This document shows, in pieces, positions 43,091-51,090 of a stretch of 64,000 nt of DNA. A model generated the notes under the pieces. The model was not told the DNA's origin. It saw nothing but the letters and a program-made list of their open reading frames with translations, and ran no database searches. Numbering within the stretch: the first letter of the stretch is position 1; each line of letters begins with the position of its first letter. The translations under genes were made by a program, and so were the position numbers. Source of the stretch: Liminaster sp017519885 (lineage in GTDB: Bacteria; Bacteroidota; Bacteroidia; Bacteroidales; UBA3663); assembly GCA_017519885.1 (NCBI GenBank), contig JAFWRO010000001.1:1-64000 (forward strand), written 5' to 3'.

Positions 43091-44352
43091 ACCTTTTGCG
43101 TAGGCTGATTCTGCTTTCATTTGCAACGTTCATATTGACTCCGTGTTGGGGTCAATATGAACGTTTTGTGCATAAGGTGGACTTTCAGGATTATTACAAG
43201 AATGCCAATTACGACGAGTCTCGGGTACCAGAGTATTCTCTCCCCAACCCGCTTCTCTGTCTCGATGGCACTCGTGTGACCACTGTTGCTGAATGGGAGA
43301 ACCATCGTCGTCCCGAACTTGTTTCTTTGCTCGAGACCTATATGTATGGACATGCTCCTGCCCCTGATGAGGGATTCAGATGGGAGGTGGTGAAAACTGA
43401 TTCCGAATACCGCGACGGCAAGGCTATCAGGCGAGACGTCATCCTGCATCTCACTGCCGAAGGCCCCGACGTCCCTCTCTGTATTGTCGTTCCAAAGGTG
43501 GACAATCCGGGCGAAAAGCATCCAGCTTTCTTCGGATTGAGTTTCTTTGAGAATGATTCAATCTGGCATTCTCCTTGGGCAGGGTTAAGTTGGCAACCCG
43601 ACACGTTGCTTGCACATGGCTATGGCCTTGTCACCTTTCGCTATACCGATGCAGAACTAGATCGAGCTGATGATCACTTCCGGTCTAGCATTTTGCACAA
43701 GCATTTCTATCAAAAGGGTCAGTCCTCACCTTTGCCCGATGAGTGGGCTGCTGTCGGCTGCTGGGCTTGGACGATAAGCCGTGCCATGGATTATCTTGAG
43801 ACCGACGATCTTGTCGATGCTTCCCGCGTAGCACTTCTAGGACATTCGCGACTTGGCAAGGCGGTACTTTGGGCTGGTGCAATCGATCAACGATTCCGTG
43901 TGGTTATTCCCGTCAATTCGGGTTGTTGCGGAGCAGCATTGTCCCGTCGTTGCTACGGAGAGACGGTCGAGTGTGTCAACGAATTCAGTTATCAGTGGTT
44001 CTGTGGCAATTTCCGGCAGTTCAGCCATCGTGAAGACGAGATGCCTTTCGATCAGCATGAAGTCATCGCGCTCATTGCACCACGACCTGTTTATATTGCC
44101 AGTGCCGAAGATGACCAATGGGCCGACCCATATGGAGAATTTTTGGGCGCCAAGGGTGCTGAGCCGGTTTATGCACTCTATGGACTATCGGGTATTGTCA
44201 ATGACGAAAGGCAGGCGCAAACCGAGATGCCTCCAGTTGATGCACCAGCCACAGTTGGAACAATAGGTTACCATTATCGCAAAGGTCCCCATGCGGTGTT
44301 GCCTTACGATTGGAAGCAGTTCATTTCTTTTGCCGATAAGTATCTGAAATAA
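43078..44352 (+). CDS. CE15-like glucuronoyl esterase (alpha/beta hydrolase)
   Basis: A 424-residue secreted hydrolase with signal peptide MDPINLLRRLILLSFATFILTPCWGQ. The nucleophile motif is GHSRLGKAVLWAGAID, the Gly-x-Ser-Arg-x-Gly-Lys elbow of CE15 4-O-methyl-glucuronoyl methylesterases, with ENDSIWHSPWAGLSW oxyanion-region, an acidic residue in ASAEDDQWADP and the catalytic His in KGPHAVLPYDW. CE15 enzymes cleave ester bonds between lignin alcohols and glucuronoxylan. Its start lies within the last codons of glnN, and a 15-bp perfect inverted repeat sits in its signal-peptide codons. Confidence 0.85.
   Translation: MDPINLLRRLILLSFATFILTPCWGQYERFVHKVDFQDYYKNANYDESRVPEYSLPNPLLCLDGTRVTTVAEWENHRRPELVSLLETYMYGHAPAPDEGFRWEVVKTDSEYRDGKAIRRDVILHLTAEGPDVPLCIVVPKVDNPGEKHPAFFGLSFFENDSIWHSPWAGLSWQPDTLLAHGYGLVTFRYTDAELDRADDHFRSSILHKHFYQKGQSSPLPDEWAAVGCWAWTISRAMDYLETDDLVDASRVALLGHSRLGKAVLWAGAIDQRFRVVIPVNSGCCGAALSRRCYGETVECVNEFSYQWFCGNFRQFSHREDEMPFDQHEVIALIAPRPVYIASAEDDQWADPYGEFLGAKGAEPVYALYGLSGIVNDERQAQTEMPPVDAPATVGTIGYHYRKGPHAVLPYDWKQFISFADKYLK
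43125..43165 (+). promoter_or_regulatory. Perfect 15-bp hairpin inside the CE15-like signal-peptide codons
   Basis: AACGTTCATATTGAC (43125-43139) and GTCAATATGAACGTT (43151-43165); the loop TCCGTGTTGGG can pair further (T-G, C-G, C-G, G-T) to leave TGT, then TTTTGTG follows. It starts 34 bp beyond the glnN stop. It could be an attenuator or partial terminator shared by glnN and the esterase, or an mRNA structure limiting translation. Confidence 0.75.
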
Positions 44353-44447
44353 TTATCTCTCAACGTGCCGTTTTGACAGGTTTTTTAGGGCAAAGATTAT
44401 AGTTTTTGCAAAATGACTCGCCTGCGGCATTATTTTTTTGACGAAAA

Positions 44448-44479
44448 TTTGGCATTGTGTCAAATAGTGCGTATCTTTG
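44448..44479 (+). promoter_or_regulatory. Promoter of phoH, possibly leaderless
   Basis: TTTG (44448-44451), exactly 20 nt, TATCTTTG (44472-44479). The phoH ATG (44485) follows the -7 box by only 5 nt (CCCCC), where transcription would be expected to start. Confidence 0.75.
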
Positions 44480-44484
44480 CCCCC

Positions 44485-45471
44485 ATGATAGAAAAAGTTA
44501 TTCTTTTGGAGCAGGCCGATCCTGTGATCTTCTATGGTACGAACAACTCGAACATCTTGTTGCTCAAGACACTTTACCCCAAACTTCGCTTCGCTGCGCG
44601 AGGCAGGGCCATCAAGGTTTATGGTGATGAGGACGACATTGAGATGTTCCAGGCTTTCGTCGATCGGCTGATCAATTATTGCAACGAATACAACAAACTC
44701 AACGAAGAGGTTATCCTGAGTTTCTACAATGGCGAGAGCCCGGTAGAGAAGAAACAGGACAGCCTGATTATCTATGGCGTGAACGGCAAGCCTATCACCG
44801 CACGAACTGAGAATCAGAAGCGACTCGTTGATGCCTTCGCCAAGAACGATTTGTGCTTCGCCCTTGGCCCGGCTGGTTCGGGAAAAACTTACGTTGCCAT
44901 CGCTCTTGCCGTGCGAGCCTTGAAGAATAAGGAGATACGCAAGATTATACTTTCGCGTCCTGCTGTTGAGGCTGGTGAGAAATTGGGCTTTCTGCCTGGT
45001 GAGATGAAGGATAAACTCGATCCCTATCTGCAACCGCTCTATGATGCCCTGGAGGATATGATACCTACGGCTAAACTCCGTGAATTGCTTGAAACCAACG
45101 TCATTCAGATTGCACCACTCGCCTATATGCGTGGTCGTACGTTGAGCGATGCTATCATCATTCTCGACGAGGCGCAGAACACTACGGCTCCCCAGATCAA
45201 GATGTTTCTGACCCGATTGGGCCTGGGTGCCCGTATGATTGTGACTGGTGATATGAGTCAGGTAGATCTGCCTCGCAACGTGGGTTCTGGCCTTGTACAG
45301 GCGCAGCGTATCCTTCGTGGTATCCCTGGTATTGCCACCGTCGAGTTCGACAAGCGCGACATCGTGCGCCATCGTCTTGTCCAGAAGATCGTCGAGGCTT
45401 ACGACAAGTTTGAACTGACACAGAAACAGCAGACACTCCCTCCGACATCGCCTGGTTCCGAGTCACTTTAA
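44485..45471 (+). CDS. PhoH-family ATPase
   Basis: About 328 residues from the ATG at 44485, MIEKVILLEQADPVIFYGTN, the usual PhoH start in this phylum; an upstream frame extension overlaps the promoter. The P-loop is LGPAGSGKTYVA, followed by VILSRPAVEAGEKLGFLPGEMKDKLDPYL and the Walker-B-like AIIILDEAQNTT. PhoH proteins are nucleotide-dependent RNA-linked ATPases, often near ybeY. It is transcribed from a promoter that would give an mRNA with almost no leader. Confidence 0.92.
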   Translation: MIEKVILLEQADPVIFYGTNNSNILLLKTLYPKLRFAARGRAIKVYGDEDDIEMFQAFVDRLINYCNEYNKLNEEVILSFYNGESPVEKKQDSLIIYGVNGKPITARTENQKRLVDAFAKNDLCFALGPAGSGKTYVAIALAVRALKNKEIRKIILSRPAVEAGEKLGFLPGEMKDKLDPYLQPLYDALEDMIPTAKLRELLETNVIQIAPLAYMRGRTLSDAIIILDEAQNTTAPQIKMFLTRLGLGARMIVTGDMSQVDLPRNVGSGLVQAQRILRGIPGIATVEFDKRDIVRHRLVQKIVEAYDKFELTQKQQTLPPTSPGSESL

Positions 45472-45521
45472 ACCTCATTCTTTGACTTTAGTCTTAAGGG
45501 TGATTTAAAATTCAAAATAAT

Positions 45522-45881
45522 ATGAGAAAGTTTATTTTAGCCATCACATTCATCATCGCATCGGCATCGATTGGTGCCAGTTATGTTTCTGCGCAGGAGC
45601 AGGATAGCAAGTTCAAGACTCGTTCGCGCGTCGTGGCTGATAGCATCCGTTCCAAGGGAACTCGTTTTGGCAAGAAGGTCGCCGACGGCACGGAGGTTGT
45701 CATCGATAGCGTAGGTGCCAAGGCTCCCCGTTGGGGCAGGAAGATTGCAGATGGTACAGCCGTCGTTGTCGATAGCGTCGGATCGAAGGGCGAACGCTTT
45801 GGCCGTAAGACCAAGCAGGTGGCCGATACCGTTGGCCGTCGTTCCAAGAAGGCCTGGAAGGTAATGAGAGGCAAGGAATGA
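45522..45881 (+). CDS. Small basic secreted protein with 22-residue repeats
   Basis: A 119-residue protein with signal peptide MRKFILAITFIIASASIGASYVSA and mature part rich in Lys/Arg. Three imperfect repeats share the pattern (S/A)K-x-(T/P/E)-R-(F/W)-G-(K/R)-K-x-A-D-G-T-x-V-V-(I/V)-D-S-V-G; the last is degenerate (RFGRKTKQVADTVG). No enzyme motif. Its last 4 bp overlap the GSCFA gene (ATGA), so translation is coupled. A nucleic-acid- or cell-wall-binding function is a guess. Confidence 0.72.
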   Translation: MRKFILAITFIIASASIGASYVSAQEQDSKFKTRSRVVADSIRSKGTRFGKKVADGTEVVIDSVGAKAPRWGRKIADGTAVVVDSVGSKGERFGRKTKQVADTVGRRSKKAWKVMRGKE

Positions 45882-46828
45882 TGCTGCGACTTCGTACAGA
45901 GATAGAACGTACACCCTTGCGACAACTCGTCGGTTGTCGTGAGGGTGTCTTGCTTTTGGGCTCGTGTTTCACCGACAATATCGGGGGCTGGATGGTCGAC
46001 CATTGGCTGCCCGTGATGTCTAATCCTTGGGGCGTATTGTTCAACCCTGCAAGCATTGCAGATTCTCTTCAGCGCATCCTTTCGCCGACAGCAGTCACTT
46101 CCTTCGACTTGCACGAACAATCTGGTCGATACTACAGTTTTGCTCATCACGGCAAGTGGAGCCACCCGGATGCAGAGACATTGCAACGAATGCTTGCCGA
46201 CCTTGATGCCGAAGTGAGAAACTACTGGCCGAAGGCTCGTCATTTGTTCATCACGTTGGGCACCAGTTGGGTGTACGAGCGTGAGGGAAGGGTGGTAGCC
46301 AATTGCCATAAGTTTCCTTCTGGTGATTTCACACGTAGGCGTCTTTCTGTCGAAGAGATTGTGGACCTTTGGAGTCCAATCATCGAAGCATCGCCCGACA
46401 AGCACTTCATCTTCACGGTCAGCCCCATCCGTCACGTCAAGGATGAACTGCATGGCAACCAATTGTCCAAAAGCATTTTACTGCTGGCTATCGATGCACT
46501 TCAAGATCGATTTGTCGAGCAGGTTGAATATCTGCCCGTTTATGAACTCCTGATGGATGACCTGCGGGATTACCGTTTCTACGCCGACGATCTGGTGCAT
46601 CCTTCCACACTGGCTGTTGAGGCTGTCAAGGAACTTGTCACCGACTGCTGTTTTTCTTCGCAGATGAAGCAATATATGGTGGAAGCAATGCCGATAGCAA
46701 AGGCACTGCAACATCGCCCAAACGACCCCGAATCGAACGAGTACAAGCAGTTCCTGCAAAACACTTTGCAACTCAAAGATGCATTATTGGCCAAATATGG
46801 CTTGGCATCTACACATTTTGAACCATGA
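45878..46828 (+). CDS. GSCFA-family protein
   Basis: A 316-residue cytoplasmic protein with the defining VLLLGSCFTDNIGGWM (GSCF) near residue 28 and further family blocks NPWGVLFNPASIADSLQRIL, RHLFITLGTSWVYERE, NCHKFPSGDFTRRRLSVEEIVDLW, FTVSPIRHVKDELHGNQLSKSILLLAIDAL and the YFPVYELLMDDLRDYRFYADD-like end. The Ser in GSCFTDN and the conserved His suggest an SGNH-hydrolase-like fold. Substrate unknown. It overlaps the small basic gene and is followed by purC with its own promoter. Confidence 0.85.
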   Translation: MMLRLRTEIERTPLRQLVGCREGVLLLGSCFTDNIGGWMVDHWLPVMSNPWGVLFNPASIADSLQRILSPTAVTSFDLHEQSGRYYSFAHHGKWSHPDAETLQRMLADLDAEVRNYWPKARHLFITLGTSWVYEREGRVVANCHKFPSGDFTRRRLSVEEIVDLWSPIIEASPDKHFIFTVSPIRHVKDELHGNQLSKSILLLAIDALQDRFVEQVEYLPVYELLMDDLRDYRFYADDLVHPSTLAVEAVKELVTDCCFSSQMKQYMVEAMPIAKALQHRPNDPESNEYKQFLQNTLQLKDALLAKYGLASTHFEP

Positions 46829-46830
46829 TA

Positions 46831-46862
46831 TTTGGAAATATGCCTAAATTTTCCTAAATTTG
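46831..46862 (+). promoter_or_regulatory. Promoter of purC (TTTG-N20-TAAATTTG)
   Basis: TTTG (46831-46834), 20 nt, TAAATTTG (46855-46862), 29 nt before the purC ATG. Confidence 0.75.
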
Positions 46863-46891
46863 CGGCACATTTTTTGAAAAGTTTTATTGAT

Positions 46892-47839
46892 ATGAGCGCA
46901 CTTACTCGCACCGACTTCAACTTCAAAGGTCAGAAGTCTGTCTATCACGGCAAGGTCCGTGACGTATATAACATCAACGATGAGTTGATGGTAATGGTTG
47001 CTACCGATCGCATCTCTGCCTTCGATGTCATTCTGCCTAAAGGTATCCCTTACAAGGGCCAGGTTTTGAACCAGATTGCTGCCAAGTTCCTCGATGCCAC
47101 TGCCGACATCGTTCCCAATTGGAAGCTTGCCACTCCCGATCCGATGGTGACTGTGGGCCTCAAGTGCGAAGGTTTCCGCGTGGAGATGATCATTCGCGGC
47201 TACCTCACCGGTTCTGCATGGCGTGAATATAAGAAAGGCTGCCGTGAACTTTGCGGTGTGAAACTTCCCGATGGAATGCGCGAGAACGAGCGTTTCCCCG
47301 AGCCTATCATTACCCCAACGACCAAGGCCGAGGAGGGCCACGACCTCAACATCTCGAAGGAGGAAATTATCGCCCAGGGACTGGTTGCCAAGGAGGATTA
47401 TGAACTCGTTGAGCAATATACCCGAGCCCTTTTCAAGCGTGGCAGCGAAATCGCTGCTTCAAAGGGGCTGATTCTTGTCGATACCAAGTATGAGTTCGGC
47501 AAGAAGGACGGCAAGGTCTATCTCATCGATGAGATTCATACCCCCGACTCCAGCCGCTATTTCTATGCCGATGGCTATGAAGAGAAGTTCGAGAAAGGTC
47601 TTCCACAGAAACAGCTTTCGAAGGAATTCGTGCGTCAATGGCTCATCGACCACAATTTCATGAATGAGCCTGGTCAGGTAATGCCTGAGATTACCGATGA
47701 GTATGCCAAGTCGGTAAGCGATCGCTACATTGAACTTTATGAGCACATCGTGGGCGAGAAGTTTGTACCTGCCGAGGATAATGGCGACATCGCAGCACGT
47801 ATCGAACAGAACGTGAGCAACTATTTGGCCACCCTCTAA
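46892..47839 (+). CDS. purC: Phosphoribosylaminoimidazole-succinocarboxamide synthase
   Basis: A 315-residue SAICAR synthetase, joining aspartate to CAIR with ATP in purine synthesis. The start at 46892 gives MSALTRTDFNFKGQKSVYHGKVRDVYNIND; the nucleotide-binding LMVMVATDRISAFDV, the HDLNISKEEII and LVDTKYEFGKKDGKVYLIDEIHTPDSSRY motifs are complete. The reading frame is open further up into the -7 box, which is not translated. Followed 13 bp later by the GT2 gene. Confidence 0.96.
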   Translation: MSALTRTDFNFKGQKSVYHGKVRDVYNINDELMVMVATDRISAFDVILPKGIPYKGQVLNQIAAKFLDATADIVPNWKLATPDPMVTVGLKCEGFRVEMIIRGYLTGSAWREYKKGCRELCGVKLPDGMRENERFPEPIITPTTKAEEGHDLNISKEEIIAQGLVAKEDYELVEQYTRALFKRGSEIAASKGLILVDTKYEFGKKDGKVYLIDEIHTPDSSRYFYADGYEEKFEKGLPQKQLSKEFVRQWLIDHNFMNEPGQVMPEITDEYAKSVSDRYIELYEHIVGEKFVPAEDNGDIAARIEQNVSNYLATL

Positions 47840-47852
47840 AGCGCTTTTCGAG

Positions 47853-49064
47853 GTGTTTCATTATTCCTTTTGGTTGGTGGTACTGGCTGCTGTGTTTGCA
47901 GTGGCCTGGCTTATTCAGATCATACTGCACCTTGTCGTCTGGCAGGGTGCATTGCGTCAGGCTGGTCGGCAAGCTAAGACACCACTTTTTAGCCAAGGCG
48001 AGCAGCCTGGAGTGAGTGTCTTGGTTTATAGTCACAACCAGGCTGAAGCTCTTGCACGTAATCTGCCCGTTCTGCTCAATCAAAACTATCCCAAGTACGA
48101 GGTCATCGTGCTCGATGACAATTCTCGCGATAATACACAGGATGTGCTCACGATGATGGATCAGCGTTCCGACATCCTGATGCATACCAAGATCGACGAG
48201 AAGACACGTGCTATGAGTCATCGTAAACTTGCCGTATTGCTGGGAACGAAGTCCGCGCACTACGACCTCATTCTGATGACACATGCCGAGTGTATGCCTG
48301 CTTCGGCAGACTGGATTGGAGGTCTAGTGAGCCATTTCGCCAATCCGGGTATCGAGGTTGTCTTGGGTCCTGTTGTTTATGAGCGTCGCACAGGCTTTTT
48401 ATCGCGTTTTTGCCAATTCGACCTTTTTCAGCGTCTGCTGCTGATGCTCGGTATTGCATTGTCGGTGAAGGCGTATGCCGGGTGGGGACAGAACCTCGCT
48501 TTCCGCAAAAGTACGTTCTATGCCAACCGTAGTCAAGGCTTTCAGCGTCATCTCAAGATGCAGCCTGGCGAAGATGACCTCTTCGTGGCTGATGTAGCCC
48601 GTTATGGTAATGTGGCTGTCGATTGTACACCACAGACTGTGATGACCGACCAGTCGAAGCCCCTTTTCATCAACTGGTCCATCGACCGACTGAATCGAGG
48701 CTACACCTCGCGTCTATATCCCTGGATTCCTGTTGTAGTCAAGCATCTCGACTATCTTACTAGATATCTCACCGTTATTTCGGGCCTCATCCTGATTGTA
48801 TATGCCTTGATGCATATTTTCAATGGGGGAGGTTCGCGCCAGTATGCTTGGATAACTGTCGGCGCAGTGTTAGCAATGCTTTTGATACGTATTGCACTCA
48901 TCGTATTCACTCACGTTCGATCGGCAAAGGCGTTGAAGCAACATCCGATGGTGGCTTGGCCAATCCTTTGCGATCTTTATACACCGTTTGTGGACCTTTG
49001 GTTCCGTTGCAAGGCGTTGATCTATCGTAAGCGTTTTGGTGTCGGCAAAGTAGGCCTTTATTAG
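47853..49064 (+). CDS. Membrane glycosyltransferase family 2
   Basis: A 403-residue protein. An N-terminal membrane helix (FWLVVLAAVFAVAWLIQIILHLVVW) precedes a GT-A domain: VSVLVYSHNQAEALARNLPVLLNQNYPKYEVIVLDDNSRDNT with the metal-binding ILMTHAECMPAS region, a GWGQNLAFRKS acceptor segment and PGEDDLFVADVA; then two C-terminal helices (YLTVISGLILIVYALMHIF, AWITVGAVLAMLLIRIALIVF). Likely adds sugars to a lipid or cell-envelope glycan. It is placed 13 bp behind purC, which may reflect read-through. Confidence 0.85.
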   Translation: MFHYSFWLVVLAAVFAVAWLIQIILHLVVWQGALRQAGRQAKTPLFSQGEQPGVSVLVYSHNQAEALARNLPVLLNQNYPKYEVIVLDDNSRDNTQDVLTMMDQRSDILMHTKIDEKTRAMSHRKLAVLLGTKSAHYDLILMTHAECMPASADWIGGLVSHFANPGIEVVLGPVVYERRTGFLSRFCQFDLFQRLLLMLGIALSVKAYAGWGQNLAFRKSTFYANRSQGFQRHLKMQPGEDDLFVADVARYGNVAVDCTPQTVMTDQSKPLFINWSIDRLNRGYTSRLYPWIPVVVKHLDYLTRYLTVISGLILIVYALMHIFNGGGSRQYAWITVGAVLAMLLIRIALIVFTHVRSAKALKQHPMVAWPILCDLYTPFVDLWFRCKALIYRKRFGVGKVGLY

Positions 49065-49122
49065 TGGTTCTTTCCTTTCCGGCATTCAGGTGAAGATTCC
49101 CCATCGATATGTAATCATATAA

Positions 49123-49163
49123 GTGAGGCAGAACTAAATGTTTATACCATAGTTCTGCTTCAC
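49123..49163. terminator. Inverted repeat between convergent GT2 and lrp genes
   Basis: GTGAGGCAGAACTA (49123-49136) and TAGTTCTGCTTCAC (49150-49163) form a 14-bp stem with one mismatch. It overlaps the 3' end of the regulator gene. No T run follows, so terminator activity is uncertain. Confidence 0.5.
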
Positions 49164-49598
49164 TTCGCTCATTACGAAGGTACTCTCGATAGAACCAACC
49201 GAATCAATGTCTCCGAGTTTGTTGAGCACAAACTCTTGATACTGTTTCATGTCTTTTGCGCGTACCTTTAATAAGTAATCATAGGCTCCACTTGTATTGT
49301 AGCACTCTGTCACTTCGGGAATGCGTTGGATGCGGCGAGTGAATGCATCGGCTATCTCATGGTTGATTTGCTTCAGTTTCACCTTGCAGAACACCAGCAG
49401 TCCCAATCCCAGTTTCTCGGGATCGATTATGGCTACATATTTCTTGATGTAACCTTGTCGTTCGAGGCGTTTTTGCCGCTCAAAAACGGGCGTTGGCGAC
49501 AAATTTACGGCATCTGCCAACTCTTTTGTGGTCAATTTTGCGTTTTTTTGAAGCGTTTTTAGTATCAACAGGTCGGTTTTGTCTAATGTTTCGTTCAT
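49134..49598 (-). CDS. Lrp/AsnC-family transcriptional regulator
   Basis: A 154-residue feast/famine regulator: N-terminal helix-turn-helix (KTLQKNAKLTTKELADAVNLSPTPVFERQKRLERQGYIKKYVAIIDPEKLG) and C-terminal RAM domain (LVFCKVKLKQINHEIADAF, EVTECYNTSGAYDYLLKVRAKDM). Family members form octamers that bend DNA and respond to amino acids. It is divergent from metY with about 170 bp between, and an inverted repeat lies over the metY promoter, so metY is its probable target. Confidence 0.9.
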   Translation of the reverse strand: MNETLDKTDLLILKTLQKNAKLTTKELADAVNLSPTPVFERQKRLERQGYIKKYVAIIDPEKLGLGLLVFCKVKLKQINHEIADAFTRRIQRIPEVTECYNTSGAYDYLLKVRAKDMKQYQEFVLNKLGDIDSVGSIESTFVMSEVKQNYGINI

Positions 49599-49685
49599 GT
49601 TCTTGGAATAATATTCTGTTTGGAGGGTTTTAAAACGTCTGTCGTAGAAAAGTTTTCTTTCGACGGCGCAAAAATAGGCAAAATT

Positions 49686-49709
49686 TCCAAATTACGCAAG
49701 AAATTTGGA
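49686..49709. promoter_or_regulatory. Candidate operator over the metY promoter
   Basis: TCCAAATT (49686-49693) and AATTTGGA (49702-49709), a perfect 8-bp dyad with 8-nt centre (24 bp total), overlaps the -33 element TTTG of metY. A second half-like TTTCCAAAA follows at 49714. Likely Lrp-type binding site by position; the 24-bp span equals that of the array A dyad from TCC to GGA. Confidence 0.5.
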
Positions 49710-49735
49710 GAATATTTCCAAAACCTCTACCTTTG
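49704..49735 (+). promoter_or_regulatory. Promoter of metY (TTTG-N20-TACCTTTG)
   Basis: TTTG (49704-49707), exactly 20 nt, TACCTTTG (49728-49735), 31 nt before the metY ATG. Confidence 0.8.
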
Positions 49736-49766
49736 CACCCGTAAAATAACTAAAAATTGTAATATT

Positions 49767-51059
49767 ATGTGTGCAAAAAAGAATTATCGTTTTGAGACTC
49801 TCCAACTTCATGTAGGACAAGAACAGGCCGACCCCGCTACCGATGCACGTGCGGTACCCATCTATCAGACCACGAGTTATGTGTTCCATAATAGCCAGCA
49901 TGCTGCCGATCGTTTCGGTCTGCGTGACGCCGGCAACATCTACGGTCGTCTGACCAACTCCACCCAGGGTGTATTCGAGGATCGTGTAGCTGCCCTCGAG
50001 GGAGGTGTTGCAGGTCTGGCAGTCGCCAGCGGTGCTGCTGCCGTCACTTACGCTTTGCAGAACATCGTGCAGGCTGGTGACCACATTGTAGCTGCTGACA
50101 ACCTTTATGGCGGTTCGTATAATCTGATTACCCACACTCTCGCTACGCAAGGCATCACCAATACCATAGTTAATGTAAATAATCTTGCTGCACTGGAAGC
50201 TGCCATTCAGCCAAATACGAAGGTGGTCTATGCCGAGACTTTCGGCAACCCCAACAGTGATGTGCTTGACCTCGAAGGCGTTGCCGCCATTGCGCATAAG
50301 TATGGTATCCCGCTCATCGTCGACAATACGTTCGGTACACCTTACCTCATCCGTCCTTTGGAGCATGGTGCAGACATCGTAGTGCATTCTGCCACAAAGT
50401 TCCTCGGCGGTCATGGAACAAGCCTTGGTGGTGTCATCGTCGATGGTGGCAAGTTCGATTGGAAGGCCAATCCTGACAAGTTCCCAACACTGGCGAAACC
50501 CGATCCAAGCTATCATGGCATCGTCTTTGCCGATGCTGTGGGTGCAGCCGCCTACGTCACCCGTATTCGTGCGGTCATCCTTCGCGATACTGGTGCCACC
50601 ATTTCACCCTTCAACGCGTTCATCCTTTTGCAGGGTGTCGAGACGCTGAGCCTGCGTGTGGAACGTCATGTCGAAAATGCCCTGAAGGTAGTGGATTTCC
50701 TGGCCAAGCACCCCAAGGTGTCGAAAGTGAACCATCCTGCTTTGGAGAATCATCCCGACCACGAACTCTACAAGAAATACTTCCCCAATGGTGGCGGATC
50801 AATCTTCACGTTCGAGATCAAGGGAGGTCAAGAAGAAGCATGGAAGTTTATCGATGCGCTGCAGGTCTTCTCACTGCTGGCTAATGTTGCCGACGTCAAG
50901 AGTCTCGTAATTCATCCTTACACCACCACCCACTCGCAGATGTCGCCCGAGGAACTGGCCGAACAGCACATCACTCCTTCGACCATCCGTCTCTCCATCG
51001 GCACAGAGCATATCGATGATATCATCGAAGATCTTTCCCAGGCATTCGATCAGATTTAA
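49767..51059 (+). CDS. metY: O-acetylhomoserine aminocarboxypropyltransferase (sulfhydrylase)
   Basis: About 430 residues from MCAKKNYRFETLQLHVGQEQ; the frame is open upstream over the promoter but those codons would not be transcribed. A Cys/Met-metabolism PLP enzyme: PIYQTTSYVF, YGRLTNSTQGVFEDRVAALEGG, GDHIVAADNLYGGSYNLI, IVDNTFGTPYLIRPLEHGADIVVHSATKFLGGHGTSLGGV (Lys in the SATK motif holds PLP) and SLLANVADVKSLVIHP. It makes homocysteine from O-acetylhomoserine and sulfide. Genomic context with cysK and an Lrp regulator supports sulfur amino acid synthesis. Confidence 0.93.
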   Translation: MCAKKNYRFETLQLHVGQEQADPATDARAVPIYQTTSYVFHNSQHAADRFGLRDAGNIYGRLTNSTQGVFEDRVAALEGGVAGLAVASGAAAVTYALQNIVQAGDHIVAADNLYGGSYNLITHTLATQGITNTIVNVNNLAALEAAIQPNTKVVYAETFGNPNSDVLDLEGVAAIAHKYGIPLIVDNTFGTPYLIRPLEHGADIVVHSATKFLGGHGTSLGGVIVDGGKFDWKANPDKFPTLAKPDPSYHGIVFADAVGAAAYVTRIRAVILRDTGATISPFNAFILLQGVETLSLRVERHVENALKVVDFLAKHPKVSKVNHPALENHPDHELYKKYFPNGGGSIFTFEIKGGQEEAWKFIDALQVFSLLANVADVKSLVIHPYTTTHSQMSPEELAEQHITPSTIRLSIGTEHIDDIIEDLSQAFDQI

Positions 51060-51090
51060 GAAGATATAACATTTATTAATCAGGAACACT

